Source: Candidatus Krumholzibacteriota bacterium (GTDB lineage: Bacteria > Krumholzibacteriota > Krumholzibacteriia > JAJRXK01). Taken from it: a stretch of DNA of 64,000 bases. Below the pieces are notes generated by a model, which saw only the letters and a list, made by a program, of their open reading frames with translations, was not told the DNA's origin and searched no databases. The DNA is taken from positions 248,001-312,000 of the forward strand of contig JAJDAC010000002.1 in NCBI GenBank assembly GCA_029262065.1. Direction: 5' to 3'. Made by a program: the position numbers and the translations under genes. This document shows positions 1 through 8,955 of the stretch, in pieces (the stretch's first letter is position 1; every line of letters starts with the position of its first letter).

Positions 1-832
1 CGTTGACCGTGTAGTTGGTAGCTCCGCCCACATTCGTAGCCACGGCGGTTACGTCACCCGCGATTTCTACGTACGTACCCTCGAAGGCGGCGCTGTTCGC
101 GCCGGCGGTTGTCGTCGTCTGCGCGGTCAGCGGCGCGTTGCCCGACGAGACCACGGTCACCGCCGTGATGTCTTCGAGTTCCACGGTCGTGAAGAACAGC
201 GTTACGGTACCCGTGACCTCTACGATGTTGCCCAGGTCCTGGAGGGCAGGAACGCCGCTACCGGTTCCGAACACGTTGATGCCTCGGCCCGAATCGTCTT
301 GGATATAACCGCTCTCCAGATCGCTACGATAGTTGGTAGGCAGGTACACCTGGGCGCGCACGGTTACAACTTGGCCGTCGAACGCCCCAATGTTTGCATG
401 AATGTCCGCGATCGGCGTGATCACCGTGCCGCTGCCACCATCGCCTTCAAACACGGTATCCACCAGTGCGCTACCAGTACCGCCGCCGAGTGGCTCCACG
501 TTGGCACTACGCAGTGTGTACTGCAGTGAAGTATTGAGTTCGGCCCCCAACTCCAGGACCGCACGGTCGCCAATGACGCTCACCGCCGCAACGGGAACCG
601 TGTTCGCCGGAAGCGCCGTCTCCCAGATTTGGTAGTTGCCGACGTCGGCCCCGGTCGTGGGATCGATGTCGACGTCGAATGTCACTTCGACTTCTTCGAC
701 ATCGGTGGCAACCACTCCCGTCACCGACGGCTGCGCAAGCGCGGACCCGGCCATGAGCATCAAGGCAAGAACACATGCCACGGGCAAAGCCAGGAGCGGC
801 GATGTGCATTGGTAGAATCGCTTGGGATTCAA
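1..832 (-). CDS. Secreted Ig-like / OB-fold repeat protein (3' end beyond window)
   Basis: Reading the minus strand from a TTG at 832-830 gives an open frame to the left edge. The start is supported by GAGGAG eight bases upstream. The N-terminus is a classic signal peptide: MNPKRFYQ, then a hydrophobic stretch ending AGSALAQ. Residues about 35-125 look like a bacterial Ig/SbsA-like beta domain. About 130-275 look like one or two OB-fold-like beta domains of the kind found in secreted nuclease-associated proteins (segments such as VVTVRAQVYLP, GNIVEVTGTV, TYVEIAGDVTAV). No catalytic motif is visible in the part present. It is probably extracellular or anchored at the surface. The stop codon and any C-terminal catalytic or sorting domain lie outside the window. 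Confidence 0.75.
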   Translation of the reverse strand, partial: MNPKRFYQCTSPLLALPVACVLALMLMAGSALAQPSVTGVVATDVEEVEVTFDVDIDPTTGADVGNYQIWETALPANTVPVAAVSVIGDRAVLELGAELNTSLQYTLRSANVEPLGGGTGSALVDTVFEGDGGSGTVITPIADIHANIGAFDGQVVTVRAQVYLPTNYRSDLESGYIQDDSGRGINVFGTGSGVPALQDLGNIVEVTGTVTLFFTTVELEDITAVTVVSSGNAPLTAQTTTTAGANSAAFEGTYVEIAGDVTAVATNVGGATNYTVN

Positions 833-1132
833 GAGTCGAACTCCTCGTTGCAGACCAGCGTCTTCGTCGTCCTCTTGGACGACAATTGGTCGTGGGTACC
901 GGTCGATACGGTGAATCGGCCAGGGGAGGGCCATCTTCACGCCATCGGCGCGAAGTCGTGGGGCCTACGGATCTGGGAATAACCGATCCCGATTCCTTCA
1001 CCCTGATCAGGGTAAATCGGACGGGCAGGATATCATCGAGGCGGGCCAGGCAAAAGACCCAAAAACGTAGGATCGCACACGATCACGGGATCGGACGACT
1101 GCGTCATCTGTTTGGAGAAACAAAAGCGAAAA
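833..1132. other. Intergenic stretch between the EIIA gene and the secreted Ig protein
   Basis: About 300 bases with no credible gene. The frames that are open here lack a ribosome site and have atypical composition. The one notable element is a perfect palindrome at 1000-1013, listed separately. The stretch must hold the promoter of the leftward Ig-like gene, but I see no convincing -35/-10 pair. Confidence 0.5.
1000..1013. promoter_or_regulatory. 14-bp perfect palindrome, candidate operator
   Basis: ACCCTGATCAGGGT reads the same on both strands. Weaker flanking arms (CCGATT about 988-993 and AATCGG 1015-1020) could extend it into a hairpin. It lies about 170 bases upstream of the leftward secreted-protein gene, a position that fits a regulator site or a leader hairpin. 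No regulator can be named. Confidence 0.35.
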
Positions 1133-1603
1133 CTAGAAGTGGCTTGCTTCGGCTTCGCGAATGGCGGCGATCACGTCCGCCGGTGTCTCCGCGCTGCGCA
1201 GGCCCCGAAGGAAGCTATCTATGCGTACCAGCTTGGAGATACGCGCCAGGACCCGTAGCTGCTGCCCGGGCAGGTCGCGGGAGCCCGCGAGAAGGAACAC
1301 CAGATCCACCGGCTCGTCGTCGACGGCGTTGAAGGCGATGGGGCGATCCAGGGTAGCCACCATGACCAGGCTCCCCACCACGATCTGGCTGCGCGCGTGC
1401 GGAATGGCGATGCCACCGCCGATACCGGTGGTTTCCACCTCTTCGCGCGATACCAGCTCACGGTAGAGGGGCTCGCCCTCGGTGATCTTCCCCAATTCGG
1501 CCAACCGATCCACCATCACGCGAAGGCACTCCTCGCGGCTTTCAACCGCCAGGCGCGTAAGCACCAGGTCAGGCCCGGTGAAGTTCAGCAGCTTCATGGA
1601 CAC
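1133..1603 (-). CDS. PTS EIIA type-2 (fructose/PtsN-like) domain protein
   Basis: A 156-residue single-domain protein of the PTS_EIIA type 2 family. The phosphoryl-accepting histidine is H69 in the conserved context GIGGGIAIPHAR. The GTG start at 1603 is preferred over the ATG six bases later because GAGGA lies at ideal distance from the GTG. No EIIB, EIIC, HPr or EI gene is nearby, so a regulatory PtsN-like role (phosphorylation state as signal, cytoplasmic) is more likely than sugar uptake. It follows the mrp gene on the same strand with a 41-base gap and is probably cotranscribed. Family assignment is firm; substrate or target is unknown. Confidence 0.9.
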   Translation of the reverse strand: MSMKLLNFTGPDLVLTRLAVESREECLRVMVDRLAELGKITEGEPLYRELVSREEVETTGIGGGIAIPHARSQIVVGSLVMVATLDRPIAFNAVDDEPVDLVFLLAGSRDLPGQQLRVLARISKLVRIDSFLRGLRSAETPADVIAAIREAEASHF

Positions 1604-1644
1604 GAGGCGTCCTCGGGGAATTGAGCAAGGGGTGTGAGGGTCGG

Positions 1645-2730
1645 TCAGGCCGACCCCTGGCTGGCTTTTGCTTGCAGGAAACGCACCACGCTGTCGGCGG
1701 CATCCACGAAGGCGCGAGCGGCGGGGCTATCTGGATTATGCGAAACAACTGGCGTACCTATGTCGCCGGCTTCACGAACGGTCGGATCGATGGGCACCGC
1801 CCCCAGAAACGGAACGCCATAGCGGTCGCTGGTACGCTGCCCGCCGCCCTTGCCGAAGATCTCGGTCTCGTGATTGCAGTTGGGGCACACGAACCCGCTC
1901 ATGTTCTCGATCACGCCGATAATGGGCACGTTGGTCGATTCGAACATCTGAATGCCACGCACAACGTCGATCAGCGCCACGTCCTGGGGAGTGGTAACCA
2001 TGACCACACCGGTCAATGGCACCTGCTGCACCAGCGTGAGCTGGGCGTCGCCGGTTCCGGGCGGAAGATCCACCACCAGGACATCCAGGTCTCCCCACAG
2101 GCAGTCTTTCAGGAATTGCTGCACGGCGCCCATCACCATGGGGCCGCGCCAGATCAGCGCCTTATCAGCGGGAATCATGAAACCGATGGAGATGAGCTTG
2201 ATGCCGCCGACCTCGAGCGGAACCATCTTCTTCTGGCCGTTCTGCTCGAGGATTTCGGGCTGTTGGTCGATTCCCATCATGGTCGGAATGCTGGGACCGT
2301 AGATGTCCGCATCCATGAGTCCCGTGCGCAGGCCGCTCTTGGCCAGGGCCAGAGCCAGGTTCGTGGCCACAGTGCTCTTGCCGACGCCACCCTTGGCGCT
2401 GGCCACGGCCACGATGTGCTTTACACCCGGAATTCCACTGCCACCGGCTGGCGACGCACCGGGGCCGGCGCCCGCGGCCGGGGTTCCCTTGCTACGCATC
2501 TCCACGTCCACCTGGCCCACGCCATCCACCGCCGCCGCCGCGGTCTGGGCATCGCGGCGGATGCGCTCGGCCACGCCGGCATCTTCTATCGTATGCTCGA
2601 TGATCACGGTGGCATCCTGGCCGTGCACCTGGATGGCCTGTACCAGCCCGAACGACACGATACTCCGGTTGAAACCGGGGTACTTGACCGCTTCGAGAGC
2701 TTCGCGGATTGCCGCTTCAATGGGGTTCAT
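1645..2730 (-). CDS. apbC: Mrp/ApbC/NBP35-family iron-sulfur carrier ATPase
   Basis: 361 residues. The N-terminal ~85 residues form a DUF59/MIP18-like domain, followed by a Gly/Ala/Pro-rich linker (~82-101) and a P-loop deviant Walker A motif, SAKGGVGKST, at ~111-120. Downstream are the family hallmarks DLPPGTGDAQL and a CPNC pair in VCPNCNHETEIFG, which binds the bridging [4Fe-4S] cluster in homologues. The protein assembles and delivers Fe-S clusters to cytoplasmic apoproteins, and the nearby Rieske and four-cluster ferredoxin genes are possible customers. A GGGTCGG/CCGACCC hairpin (1638-1656) overlaps the stop codon and might attenuate readthrough into the EIIA gene. It is transcribed divergently from the glycosyltransferase at 2860. 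Confidence 0.93.
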   Translation of the reverse strand: MNPIEAAIREALEAVKYPGFNRSIVSFGLVQAIQVHGQDATVIIEHTIEDAGVAERIRRDAQTAAAAVDGVGQVDVEMRSKGTPAAGAGPGASPAGGSGIPGVKHIVAVASAKGGVGKSTVATNLALALAKSGLRTGLMDADIYGPSIPTMMGIDQQPEILEQNGQKKMVPLEVGGIKLISIGFMIPADKALIWRGPMVMGAVQQFLKDCLWGDLDVLVVDLPPGTGDAQLTLVQQVPLTGVVMVTTPQDVALIDVVRGIQMFESTNVPIIGVIENMSGFVCPNCNHETEIFGKGGGQRTSDRYGVPFLGAVPIDPTVREAGDIGTPVVSHNPDSPAARAFVDAADSVVRFLQAKASQGSA

Positions 2731-2768
2731 GGGGCCTCCTGGCCGCAGAGTCGTAGACGAACGTGCAA

Positions 2769-2798
2769 TTGACGGCCCGGCAAGGCCGCGAGGATACT
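2769..2798 (+). promoter_or_regulatory. Candidate sigma70-type promoter for the glycosyltransferase
   Basis: TTGACG (2769-2774) matches the -35 consensus at five of six positions. An 18-base spacer then leads to GATACT (2793-2798), a four of six match to -10. The start site would fall near 2805, leaving a leader of about 55 bases. Seen by eye only. Confidence 0.35.
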
Positions 2799-2859
2799 GC
2801 CGCTGGACCCAAAATCAAACAACAAGCCCGGCGACGGGCAACCGCCAAGAAGCCGAAAC

Positions 2860-3687
2860 ATGGCCCAACCCAAACTCAGCGTATGCATGACGGTGCGCAA
2901 CGAAGAACATCACCTGGCCGAGGCGCTGGCCAGCTGCGGGTCCATCTGCGCTTCGGTCGCCTCTGAAATCGTCGTCGTCGATACGGGCAGCCAAGACGGT
3001 ACGTTGGACATTGCCCGGGCCCACCCAAACGTCAGGCTGTTCGAGCATCCGTTCGTGAACTTCGCCGACGCCAAGCAACACGCCCTGGATCGGGCGCAGG
3101 GTGACTGGGTGTTCGTACTGGATGCCGACGAGCGGGTCAGCGCCGAGCTGGCGCTCGAAATCGAAGCTCGATTGTCCGGACCGCAGGATGCCTCGTACCG
3201 GGTACGTCGCCGCAACTGGATGTTGGGCCGCGAGATGCGCACCATGGGGTTCGAGAACGACTCGCCCCTGCGTCTGTTTCCGCGCCAACTGGCGCGGTTC
3301 GACGACCGGCTCGTCCACGAGGGAATCGAAGTGGATGGGCCCGCACCAGAGCTGATCGACGCCCCTCTGGACCACTACACGTTCGGCGGCATCGATGCTT
3401 ACCTGCGGAAGGTAGACCTGTACACGACGCTCGAGATACAGCAGGGCGACCGCCATCACGACATGTGGCACCTGGTGTTCACCATGCCGTCCACATTCTG
3501 GCGCTTCTATGTAGGCCGCGGCGGTTGGCGCGATGGCTTCCCGGGGTACCTGTGGGCTAGCCTGACCGCCATTGGCAAGTTCGTACGCGACGTGAAGCTA
3601 TGGGTAGCCCACGAAGCGGGCCCGCAGGCCCTGCGGGAGCCGCACCGTCGAACGTCCGGGCGCGACGACTCGGATCGCCCGACCTAG
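2860..3687 (+). CDS. Glycosyltransferase family 2 (WaaE/KdtX-like)
   Basis: 275 residues with the GT-A fold signature near the N-terminus: TVRNEEHHLAEAL, the nucleotide-binding VVVDTGSQDGT, and the metal-binding DADERVS. The middle part (FPRQLARFDDRLVHEGIE) is typical of the WaaE/KdtX branch, which adds sugars to lipopolysaccharide core or lipid A-linked sugars on the cytoplasmic face. The C-terminal ~60 residues are aromatic-rich and probably membrane-associated (TFWRFYVGRGGWRDGFPGYLWAS). No strong ribosome site precedes the ATG. The gene stands alone: divergent from mrp, and convergent with the STAS gene, whose stop codon it overlaps by four bases. Acceptor sugar unknown. Confidence 0.85.
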   Translation: MAQPKLSVCMTVRNEEHHLAEALASCGSICASVASEIVVVDTGSQDGTLDIARAHPNVRLFEHPFVNFADAKQHALDRAQGDWVFVLDADERVSAELALEIEARLSGPQDASYRVRRRNWMLGREMRTMGFENDSPLRLFPRQLARFDDRLVHEGIEVDGPAPELIDAPLDHYTFGGIDAYLRKVDLYTTLEIQQGDRHHDMWHLVFTMPSTFWRFYVGRGGWRDGFPGYLWASLTAIGKFVRDVKLWVAHEAGPQALREPHRRTSGRDDSDRPT

Positions 3688-4025
3688 TCCTCGAACGATT
3701 TGAGCGCGTCTTCTTCTTTGTCGAAAGTCTCGAAAATCAGCTCGAGCTGCGTGACATGAAGGATGTTGTCGATACGATCGGACACCGAGGCAATCTTCAT
3801 TCGCCCGCCCTGCTTCACCAGACTGGTGTACGCCGAGACCATCAGGCCCAAGCCGGTACTGTTGATCCACTTGACCTTGGATAGGTTCAGCACGATGTCG
3901 ACCTGACCCTCGGCCACCATCGACTTGATGGTGTTGTTGAACAGGTCGAAGTCGTCGCCGCCCATGATCTTGCCGGACAGGTCCAGCACGGCAATCTCGC
4001 CGCTCATCCGCTGTTTGATCTTCAC
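3684..4025 (-). CDS. STAS-domain anti-sigma factor antagonist
   Basis: 113 residues, essentially one STAS domain. I chose the GTG at 4025 because GGAGAGG lies eight bases upstream and the product then begins directly with the domain; a longer frame from 4121 adds an unstructured tail. The motif VKWINSTGLGLM corresponds to the SpoIIAA/RsbV region around the phosphorylated residue, here probably the Thr of NSTG. Such proteins bind an anti-sigma kinase or another partner according to their phosphorylation state. No RsbW-like kinase or sigma factor is adjacent. Its stop overlaps that of the convergent glycosyltransferase. Confidence 0.85.
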   Translation of the reverse strand: MKIKQRMSGEIAVLDLSGKIMGGDDFDLFNNTIKSMVAEGQVDIVLNLSKVKWINSTGLGLMVSAYTSLVKQGGRMKIASVSDRIDNILHVTQLELIFETFDKEEDALKSFED

Positions 4026-4151
4026 TTGTGAGGCCTCTCCGCGCTCAGGAACTCGAGGGCAGGCGGAACGTCCCGCCAGCACAGGGTAAAGAGGGTAAAC
4101 CAAGCCCACCGTCTCCGGCAACTACCGCCGGTCGGAAGCGGGTAAAACAAG

Positions 4152-4177
4152 AACCGGGCCCCGTGAGAGGCCCGGTT
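4152..4177 (-). terminator. Rho-independent terminator of the cytochrome bc operon
   Basis: A perfect nine-base-pair stem, AACCGGGCC (4152-4160) with GGCCCGGTT (4169-4177), encloses an eight-base loop. On the minus strand the stem is followed by CTTGTTTTAC, a T-rich tail. It lies 39 bases after the stop of the cupredoxin-like gene, so it ends the leftward respiratory operon. Confidence 0.8.
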
Positions 4178-4216
4178 CGTCCGGGATCAGAGCCCGATCC
4201 CGAATTCTGATGCGAG

Positions 4217-4930
4217 CTACTTGCCCATGACCGTGGTCAGGCTGGCCGCCGAACCCGCGTCGATGGTCACTTCGTGCTCGCTCTCGCCCAGCGTGGCGTG
4301 CCACACCTTCACGGTGTAGTCACCCTCGGGGACGTCGGTGATCTCGAAGTTGCCGGCCGCGTCGGTCACGGCGTAGTAGGGGTTCTGGTTGACCCAGACG
4401 TACCCGTTCATCCAGGTGTGACCGGCATCGCACTTGGCGTTGACCAGACCCACGCGCTTCATCTTCTTCTTGATCTTCTGACCCTGAATGGGCAGCGCCA
4501 GGTTGAACACCGTCTTCTCGCCGGTGCCATCGTAGGTGTGCGTGTTGTGCAGTACGGGGTCCTCGTTGGTGATGACCAACGGCTGCCCCACCATCATCGC
4601 CTGAGCGTGCGGCACGTAGCGGCACTCTTTGTTCTGCAGCATGGGATCGGGCATCGTTGCGGGATCCTTGCCAGCCTCGACCTCGACGAAGTACACGATA
4701 GCGTTGGCCAGGCCGCCTTTTTCGCCCACGAGACAGCTCTCATCGGGAACCGTCGCGTGGCAGGTGCCTTCATCCTTGGTCACGGCGATGGTCTTGGCAT
4801 TGGATGCCGCGGCCTTGGTGGTGATCGTGCCCGAAAGGCTGCCACCGTCTTCGACAGCCACGATCTCGTAGGCAAGCGCGGGGCCTGCCATGAGGCAGAG
4901 CGCGACGAGCGCGCAAACCATTGATTTCAT
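4217..4930 (-). CDS. Periplasmic cupredoxin-like protein with carboxypeptidase-regulatory-like domain
   Basis: 237 residues from the ATG at 4930, which has AAGGAG eight bases upstream and begins a clear signal peptide (MKSMVCALVALCLMAGPALA). The mature part has plausible type 1 copper ligands: a His in DPVLHNTHT and a C-x3-H-x2-M cluster in CDAGHTWM. The last third resembles a carboxypeptidase regulatory-like fold (YAVTDAAGNFEITDVPEGDYTV). This architecture recurs in planctomycete-type methylamine-utilisation-like proteins. Lying last in the cytochrome bc operon, it may be a soluble electron carrier between the octahaem cytochrome and an oxidase. Copper binding is inferred, not shown. Confidence 0.75.
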   Translation of the reverse strand: MKSMVCALVALCLMAGPALAYEIVAVEDGGSLSGTITTKAAASNAKTIAVTKDEGTCHATVPDESCLVGEKGGLANAIVYFVEVEAGKDPATMPDPMLQNKECRYVPHAQAMMVGQPLVITNEDPVLHNTHTYDGTGEKTVFNLALPIQGQKIKKKMKRVGLVNAKCDAGHTWMNGYVWVNQNPYYAVTDAAGNFEITDVPEGDYTVKVWHATLGESEHEVTIDAGSAASLTTVMGK

Positions 4931-5028
4931 TGAAATTACTCCTTGTAAACTCTGGGTCCCCCGGTGTTGTGCATTGAACGCGCGGAGGCATCCGCAGGTT
5001 CCCGATAGGCTCACACCATGGAAGGAGA

Positions 5029-7845
5029 TCACTCGAGCGTCATTAGGTAGTCCCGGAGGGCTTCGATCTCCTCGGGGGCTTCGTCGGTAAAGTATTCTCC
5101 GTCGTCATAGAAGAAGTTCGGCATACGCGTGCCCGGCATCTGCGACTGCGGATCGGTGAGCCAAGAGACGATCCAATCCGGACGAAGACGGTTCTTGGCC
5201 AAGCTCAGGTTCGGCGCGAGCTCGCTGGCCGAAGGCGCATCGGCCGAGAGCGCTCCCGAGGGATGGCACTGCTGGCACTTGTACAACTCAAACAACCCGC
5301 TGCCCGAGCCCGAGTCGGCGTAGGTCAGCAAATCGGCCTGAGGATAGGGATTGTCGTGGGCATCCGCCACCGCCATGAAGTAGTTGGCTACTACTCCCCG
5401 CTCTTCCTCGGTGAATTCAAACGACGGCATGCGCACATTCAGCCAGGGCCGAATGGGCGAAACCTCGTGCAGGAAGCGAACCAGCCAGTCTGGCTGCACT
5501 TTCGCGCCCTCGTTGAAGAGATTGGGTGGATGATAGCCGGTGTCTTCGATCAGCGAAGCGATGGCCCCCCCCTGACCTTCAATTATGTGACATCCCCGGC
5601 AGTTGCGGCTGGCCACCAGTTTTTCACCGCGCGCGGCCTGTTGCTCGGACGCCGACAGGTTGCGCTGGTTCTCCTGGGGCACGGTGTGCTTGGTCCAGGA
5701 AAGCACGTTCGAGGTGACGAGCTTGGCCTGCTCCTCGGTCATGTTGAAGCGCGGCATACGACTCTTTTCCAGAGGGAGCAGATGCATGCCCTCGTCGTAG
5801 CTGCGCGGTTCGAGCATCTTGTGCTCGATCCATGCCTTCACGGAGTGCTCGACCCCGTGCTGGTTGTTGAACGCGAACTTGTTCAGCGGCTTGCTACCTT
5901 CACCGCTCAGCTCGGTGCCGATGGGCAAGGTCTCCTCGAAGCCTTCGATGAGATGGCAACCGAAGCAGCCCTGCCGCCCGATCACCCTCTCGCCCAGCAA
6001 TACTTCACGCGCCCGCTCGTCCATCGCATCGAGCTGGGCCGCGGCCGTGGCCACCGGCTGCGTGTTGCTCAGATAGTCCATGAGGATCTCGTAGACCATC
6101 TCGGGATCCGAGGGCTCTTGGCCGTACGGGGTCGTCGTGTCGGCGCGGAGCGTACGCAGATAAGCGGTGATGTCGGACGCTTCCTGATCGGTCAGCCGCA
6201 TGTTGGGCATGCGAGTCGTCGGATCGTAGGACTTGGGATCCTTCAACCAATGGTAGGTCCAGGCGATCGTCGACTTCGAAGCCACCGCTTCGAGGTTCGG
6301 GCCGAACTGGCGAGGCGAAACGCCCACCACTTCCAGCGCGTCTTCCTCTTCGGCCACGAGGTGGCAAGCCTGACAACCCACGGACTCGAACAGCTGCTGG
6401 CCCCGCTGCGGGTTTCCGCGCGGCACCGCGGCCGAGGCGAAATCGGTTGTCTCGGACTTGTCGAACAGGTACGCCACGATGCCATTGATTTCGGCCGTCG
6501 TACGCCGCGACCAATACGTGGGGTCGCCGTCCTTGCCCCCCACCACGTTCTGGAGGTGGAAGATCTGCGGCATCACCGAATGCGGGCGCACCAACTTGGG
6601 ATCGCTGATCCAGCGATAGGCGAACTCGGGCGTCAGCTTGTCGGCGATGCGTTTGAGGCTGGGACCCGTCTTGGCCATGTCCTCGTAGCCGTCGATCTTA
6701 TGACAACCCTGACAGCCAAAATGCTCCACCAATTGACGACCGGCGTTGTAGGTGTCGGCCTTGGGAATCTCGCGCACACCGGTGTGACACTTCACACAGC
6801 CGGCCTCGTAGTCGTCGGCCGTGAGCATGGGCAGGACCCAGTGGTGCATCTTGTGGTACCCGTACTTCTCTTCCCACTCTTTGCGCTGCTCTTCGTCGCG
6901 CGGCGTGTGGGCGGCACGCGAGAACTCGACACCGCGCGGACGGCCGCCGTGGCACTCGGTGCATCCGAAATCGGTCAAGGGATGGCTCGACGCCGCGGCC
7001 ACGTAGGTGTCCAGATCGGGGTGCGTGGTAAAAGGCTGCGGCGCGTCTTCCCAACGCGGATTGTCGATACCCAAATGGCAGGTCGTGCAACGATCAACCC
7101 GATCGGTCACGCCAAAGTTCACATCGTAGGTCAGCCCCGCCGGCAGAATCTGATTCACCCGGAGCGAGGGCTGGATGAAATCGAGCATGGCGGCGTTGCG
7201 CGCCTTGTTGAACCAGTTGTCCTGGATCGTGGCCAGACGTTTGTCGATGAGGTCGACATCTTCGGTGATCTTGGCGAGCCGTGCCTGCGCCTTCGTCTCG
7301 GCGTCGCGCAGCTCGTCCATCTGGGCTTCAATGGCTTCCCGTCGAGCGATGGCGTCTTCGCGGGCGACGCGCATGCGTTGGAGCTCGAGCCCCATCTCCG
7401 CCAACTTGACTCCGGCGGCTTCGGCTTTCGCTTCGTCGTGACGTTCGTTGGCCACGGCGAACTCATACTTCACGACGTCGTATTCGGCCTTGTAGAACCG
7501 GAAATTCTGGTCGATCCGGTACCATTCGCTATGAACCTGGATGTGTTTCTTGTCCAGCTCGCTCAATTGCTCACGCTGGGCAACCAGTTCGGTCCGCGCT
7601 TCGGTCAGCCGTTCTTCAGCTTTGGTAAGACGATCTTCTTTGATCTTCTCGCTGGCGGCCAGACGCGCCTCCCCGAGCTGCTCCTGCTCGAGGCGCACGA
7701 ATTCACGCTGGTATTTCTTCCAGCTGCGGTTGTAGTCGTCAAACACCATCCCCACGACTACGACCACCATGAGCACCGCCAGAGCGGCGAACCATATGTT
7801 CAGCCGAGAGATGTTGTACTCGTGCAGCGTCTGCGATCGAGCCAT
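5029..7845 (-). CDS. Octahaem cytochrome c with membrane anchor and coiled-coil stalk
   Basis: 938 residues. A transmembrane segment at ~16-35 is followed by a charged coiled coil at ~40-210. Eight CXXCH haem motifs then start at residues 253, 295, 350, 378, 491, 627, 749 and 857. The last five sit in mono-haem cytochrome c modules with nearby Met candidates (SVMPQ 425, TRMPN 546, SRMPR 697, VRMPS 806, TRMPN 908). The first three form a more compact, His-rich block. It directly follows the split cytochrome b genes (12-base gap) and probably replaces cytochrome c1 or f, carrying electrons across the periplasm. The 170-residue stalk would hold the haems far from the membrane. It is followed by the cupredoxin-like gene. 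Confidence 0.9.
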   Translation of the reverse strand: MARSQTLHEYNISRLNIWFAALAVLMVVVVVGMVFDDYNRSWKKYQREFVRLEQEQLGEARLAASEKIKEDRLTKAEERLTEARTELVAQREQLSELDKKHIQVHSEWYRIDQNFRFYKAEYDVVKYEFAVANERHDEAKAEAAGVKLAEMGLELQRMRVAREDAIARREAIEAQMDELRDAETKAQARLAKITEDVDLIDKRLATIQDNWFNKARNAAMLDFIQPSLRVNQILPAGLTYDVNFGVTDRVDRCTTCHLGIDNPRWEDAPQPFTTHPDLDTYVAAASSHPLTDFGCTECHGGRPRGVEFSRAAHTPRDEEQRKEWEEKYGYHKMHHWVLPMLTADDYEAGCVKCHTGVREIPKADTYNAGRQLVEHFGCQGCHKIDGYEDMAKTGPSLKRIADKLTPEFAYRWISDPKLVRPHSVMPQIFHLQNVVGGKDGDPTYWSRRTTAEINGIVAYLFDKSETTDFASAAVPRGNPQRGQQLFESVGCQACHLVAEEEDALEVVGVSPRQFGPNLEAVASKSTIAWTYHWLKDPKSYDPTTRMPNMRLTDQEASDITAYLRTLRADTTTPYGQEPSDPEMVYEILMDYLSNTQPVATAAAQLDAMDERAREVLLGERVIGRQGCFGCHLIEGFEETLPIGTELSGEGSKPLNKFAFNNQHGVEHSVKAWIEHKMLEPRSYDEGMHLLPLEKSRMPRFNMTEEQAKLVTSNVLSWTKHTVPQENQRNLSASEQQAARGEKLVASRNCRGCHIIEGQGGAIASLIEDTGYHPPNLFNEGAKVQPDWLVRFLHEVSPIRPWLNVRMPSFEFTEEERGVVANYFMAVADAHDNPYPQADLLTYADSGSGSGLFELYKCQQCHPSGALSADAPSASELAPNLSLAKNRLRPDWIVSWLTDPQSQMPGTRMPNFFYDDGEYFTDEAPEEIEALRDYLMTLE

Positions 7846-7857
7846 GCGAACGAGCCC

Positions 7858-8934
7858 CTAGATATTGAAGAAGTACTCGGGGATGGCGATGACGTACTTC
7901 AGGTCGAAGAACCAACGCAGCAGCATCTTCAGCGGCAACGCCATCATCGACAGGAACAACGTCATCAGAATGCCGTAGCGGATTGTAGTCATCTGCTGGT
8001 GCATCTGCTTCAGATAGGTCTTCGTCAACACGAAGCCCACGACGGAAAAATAGGCAAGCGTGGCTACGAAGCCCGGGATCTCACGGATCATCCAATTGGA
8101 CGGTAATGGCTGTTGGAACCATTTGATCCAGAAGTACTCGGACAAGTTGATGTTTACCAACGCCTCGAGCTTGTGCGGATCCCAGTACTCGTAGGGTCCG
8201 TAGAAATTCCAGTTGGGCCCTCGTAGGAACGTGCCCAGGAAGATCAACACCACCCACAGCACGATGTAGCCAAACAAGAACCACGTGATCGCGAACTTGC
8301 GCGCACGAAACGTGAAGTAGCCGTTGCCCAGTGGGTTGAAATCGATGAACGGGATGGCCATGAGACCCACCACGATGAGGCCGGGAAACACCACGCCCGC
8401 CAACCAAGGATCGTAGTACACCAGCATTTCCTGCAGACCCAGGAAGTACCACGGTGCCTTCGACGGGTTGGGCGAATCGGCGATGTTGGCCGGTTCTTCC
8501 AGCGGCGCCTTCAGGAAAATGGACCAGATGACCAGCAGTCCGCCCACCAGAAGCATCGCCAGCAATTCGGTGTAGACCAGGTCGGGCCAGGCCCAGACCT
8601 TCTTGCCGCTGTCTTCCTGCTCATCGGGCGGCAGACCCAGTTCCATGCGCTGGTCGTTCGTTATCGCCTGATTCATCGACAACCACAGCGTCCACCACGC
8701 GGTGTACACCATGATCAGGATGGGAATGTTGTCTGGCTTGGTGATGACCTTGTTGAAGTTCGGATCGAGCGCACTCAGACCGAAGAACAACGTGAGCACG
8801 ACATTGCCCACCCAGAAGCTGGTGGTGCTCCAGACCCGCCGCGAGTACACCAGCATGAAGAAGCCAACGGTGCTCAGCCCGATGAACGTCGCCGGCTCGA
8901 ACAGACGATTGACTTGTTCCTTGAATAGATCCAT
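7858..8934 (-). CDS. Cytochrome b C-terminal half (subunit IV-like) of a bc complex
   Basis: 358 residues with about eight hydrophobic segments. The quinol-oxidation-site region appears as SPNPSKAPWYFLGLQE, equivalent to the PEWY region of cytochrome b/subunit IV but reading APWY. A partner N-terminal half is encoded just upstream with a 21-base gap, so cytochrome b is split as in b6f-type complexes, though this C-terminal half is much longer than plant-type subunit IV. It acts in the cytoplasmic membrane in quinol oxidation. The C-terminal ~100 residues add extra helices. Neighbours: cytochrome b N-terminal half and octahaem cytochrome c. Confidence 0.88.
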   Translation of the reverse strand: MDLFKEQVNRLFEPATFIGLSTVGFFMLVYSRRVWSTTSFWVGNVVLTLFFGLSALDPNFNKVITKPDNIPILIMVYTAWWTLWLSMNQAITNDQRMELGLPPDEQEDSGKKVWAWPDLVYTELLAMLLVGGLLVIWSIFLKAPLEEPANIADSPNPSKAPWYFLGLQEMLVYYDPWLAGVVFPGLIVVGLMAIPFIDFNPLGNGYFTFRARKFAITWFLFGYIVLWVVLIFLGTFLRGPNWNFYGPYEYWDPHKLEALVNINLSEYFWIKWFQQPLPSNWMIREIPGFVATLAYFSVVGFVLTKTYLKQMHQQMTTIRYGILMTLFLSMMALPLKMLLRWFFDLKYVIAIPEYFFNI

Positions 8935-8955
8935 GGATTCAGGTGCTCCCGTGCA

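Noticed and set aside
1638-1656. GGGTCGG/CCGACCC hairpin at the mrp stop codon as a terminator
   Set aside because: The stem is good but no T-tract follows on the minus strand and the EIIA gene continues in the same direction. Attenuation is possible but not shown.
5263-8106. A 947-residue open frame on the plus strand
   Set aside because: It is exactly antisense to the octahaem cytochrome, which has eight haem motifs, a ribosome site and operon context. The plus-strand translation has no motif and arises from the GC-rich codon pattern.
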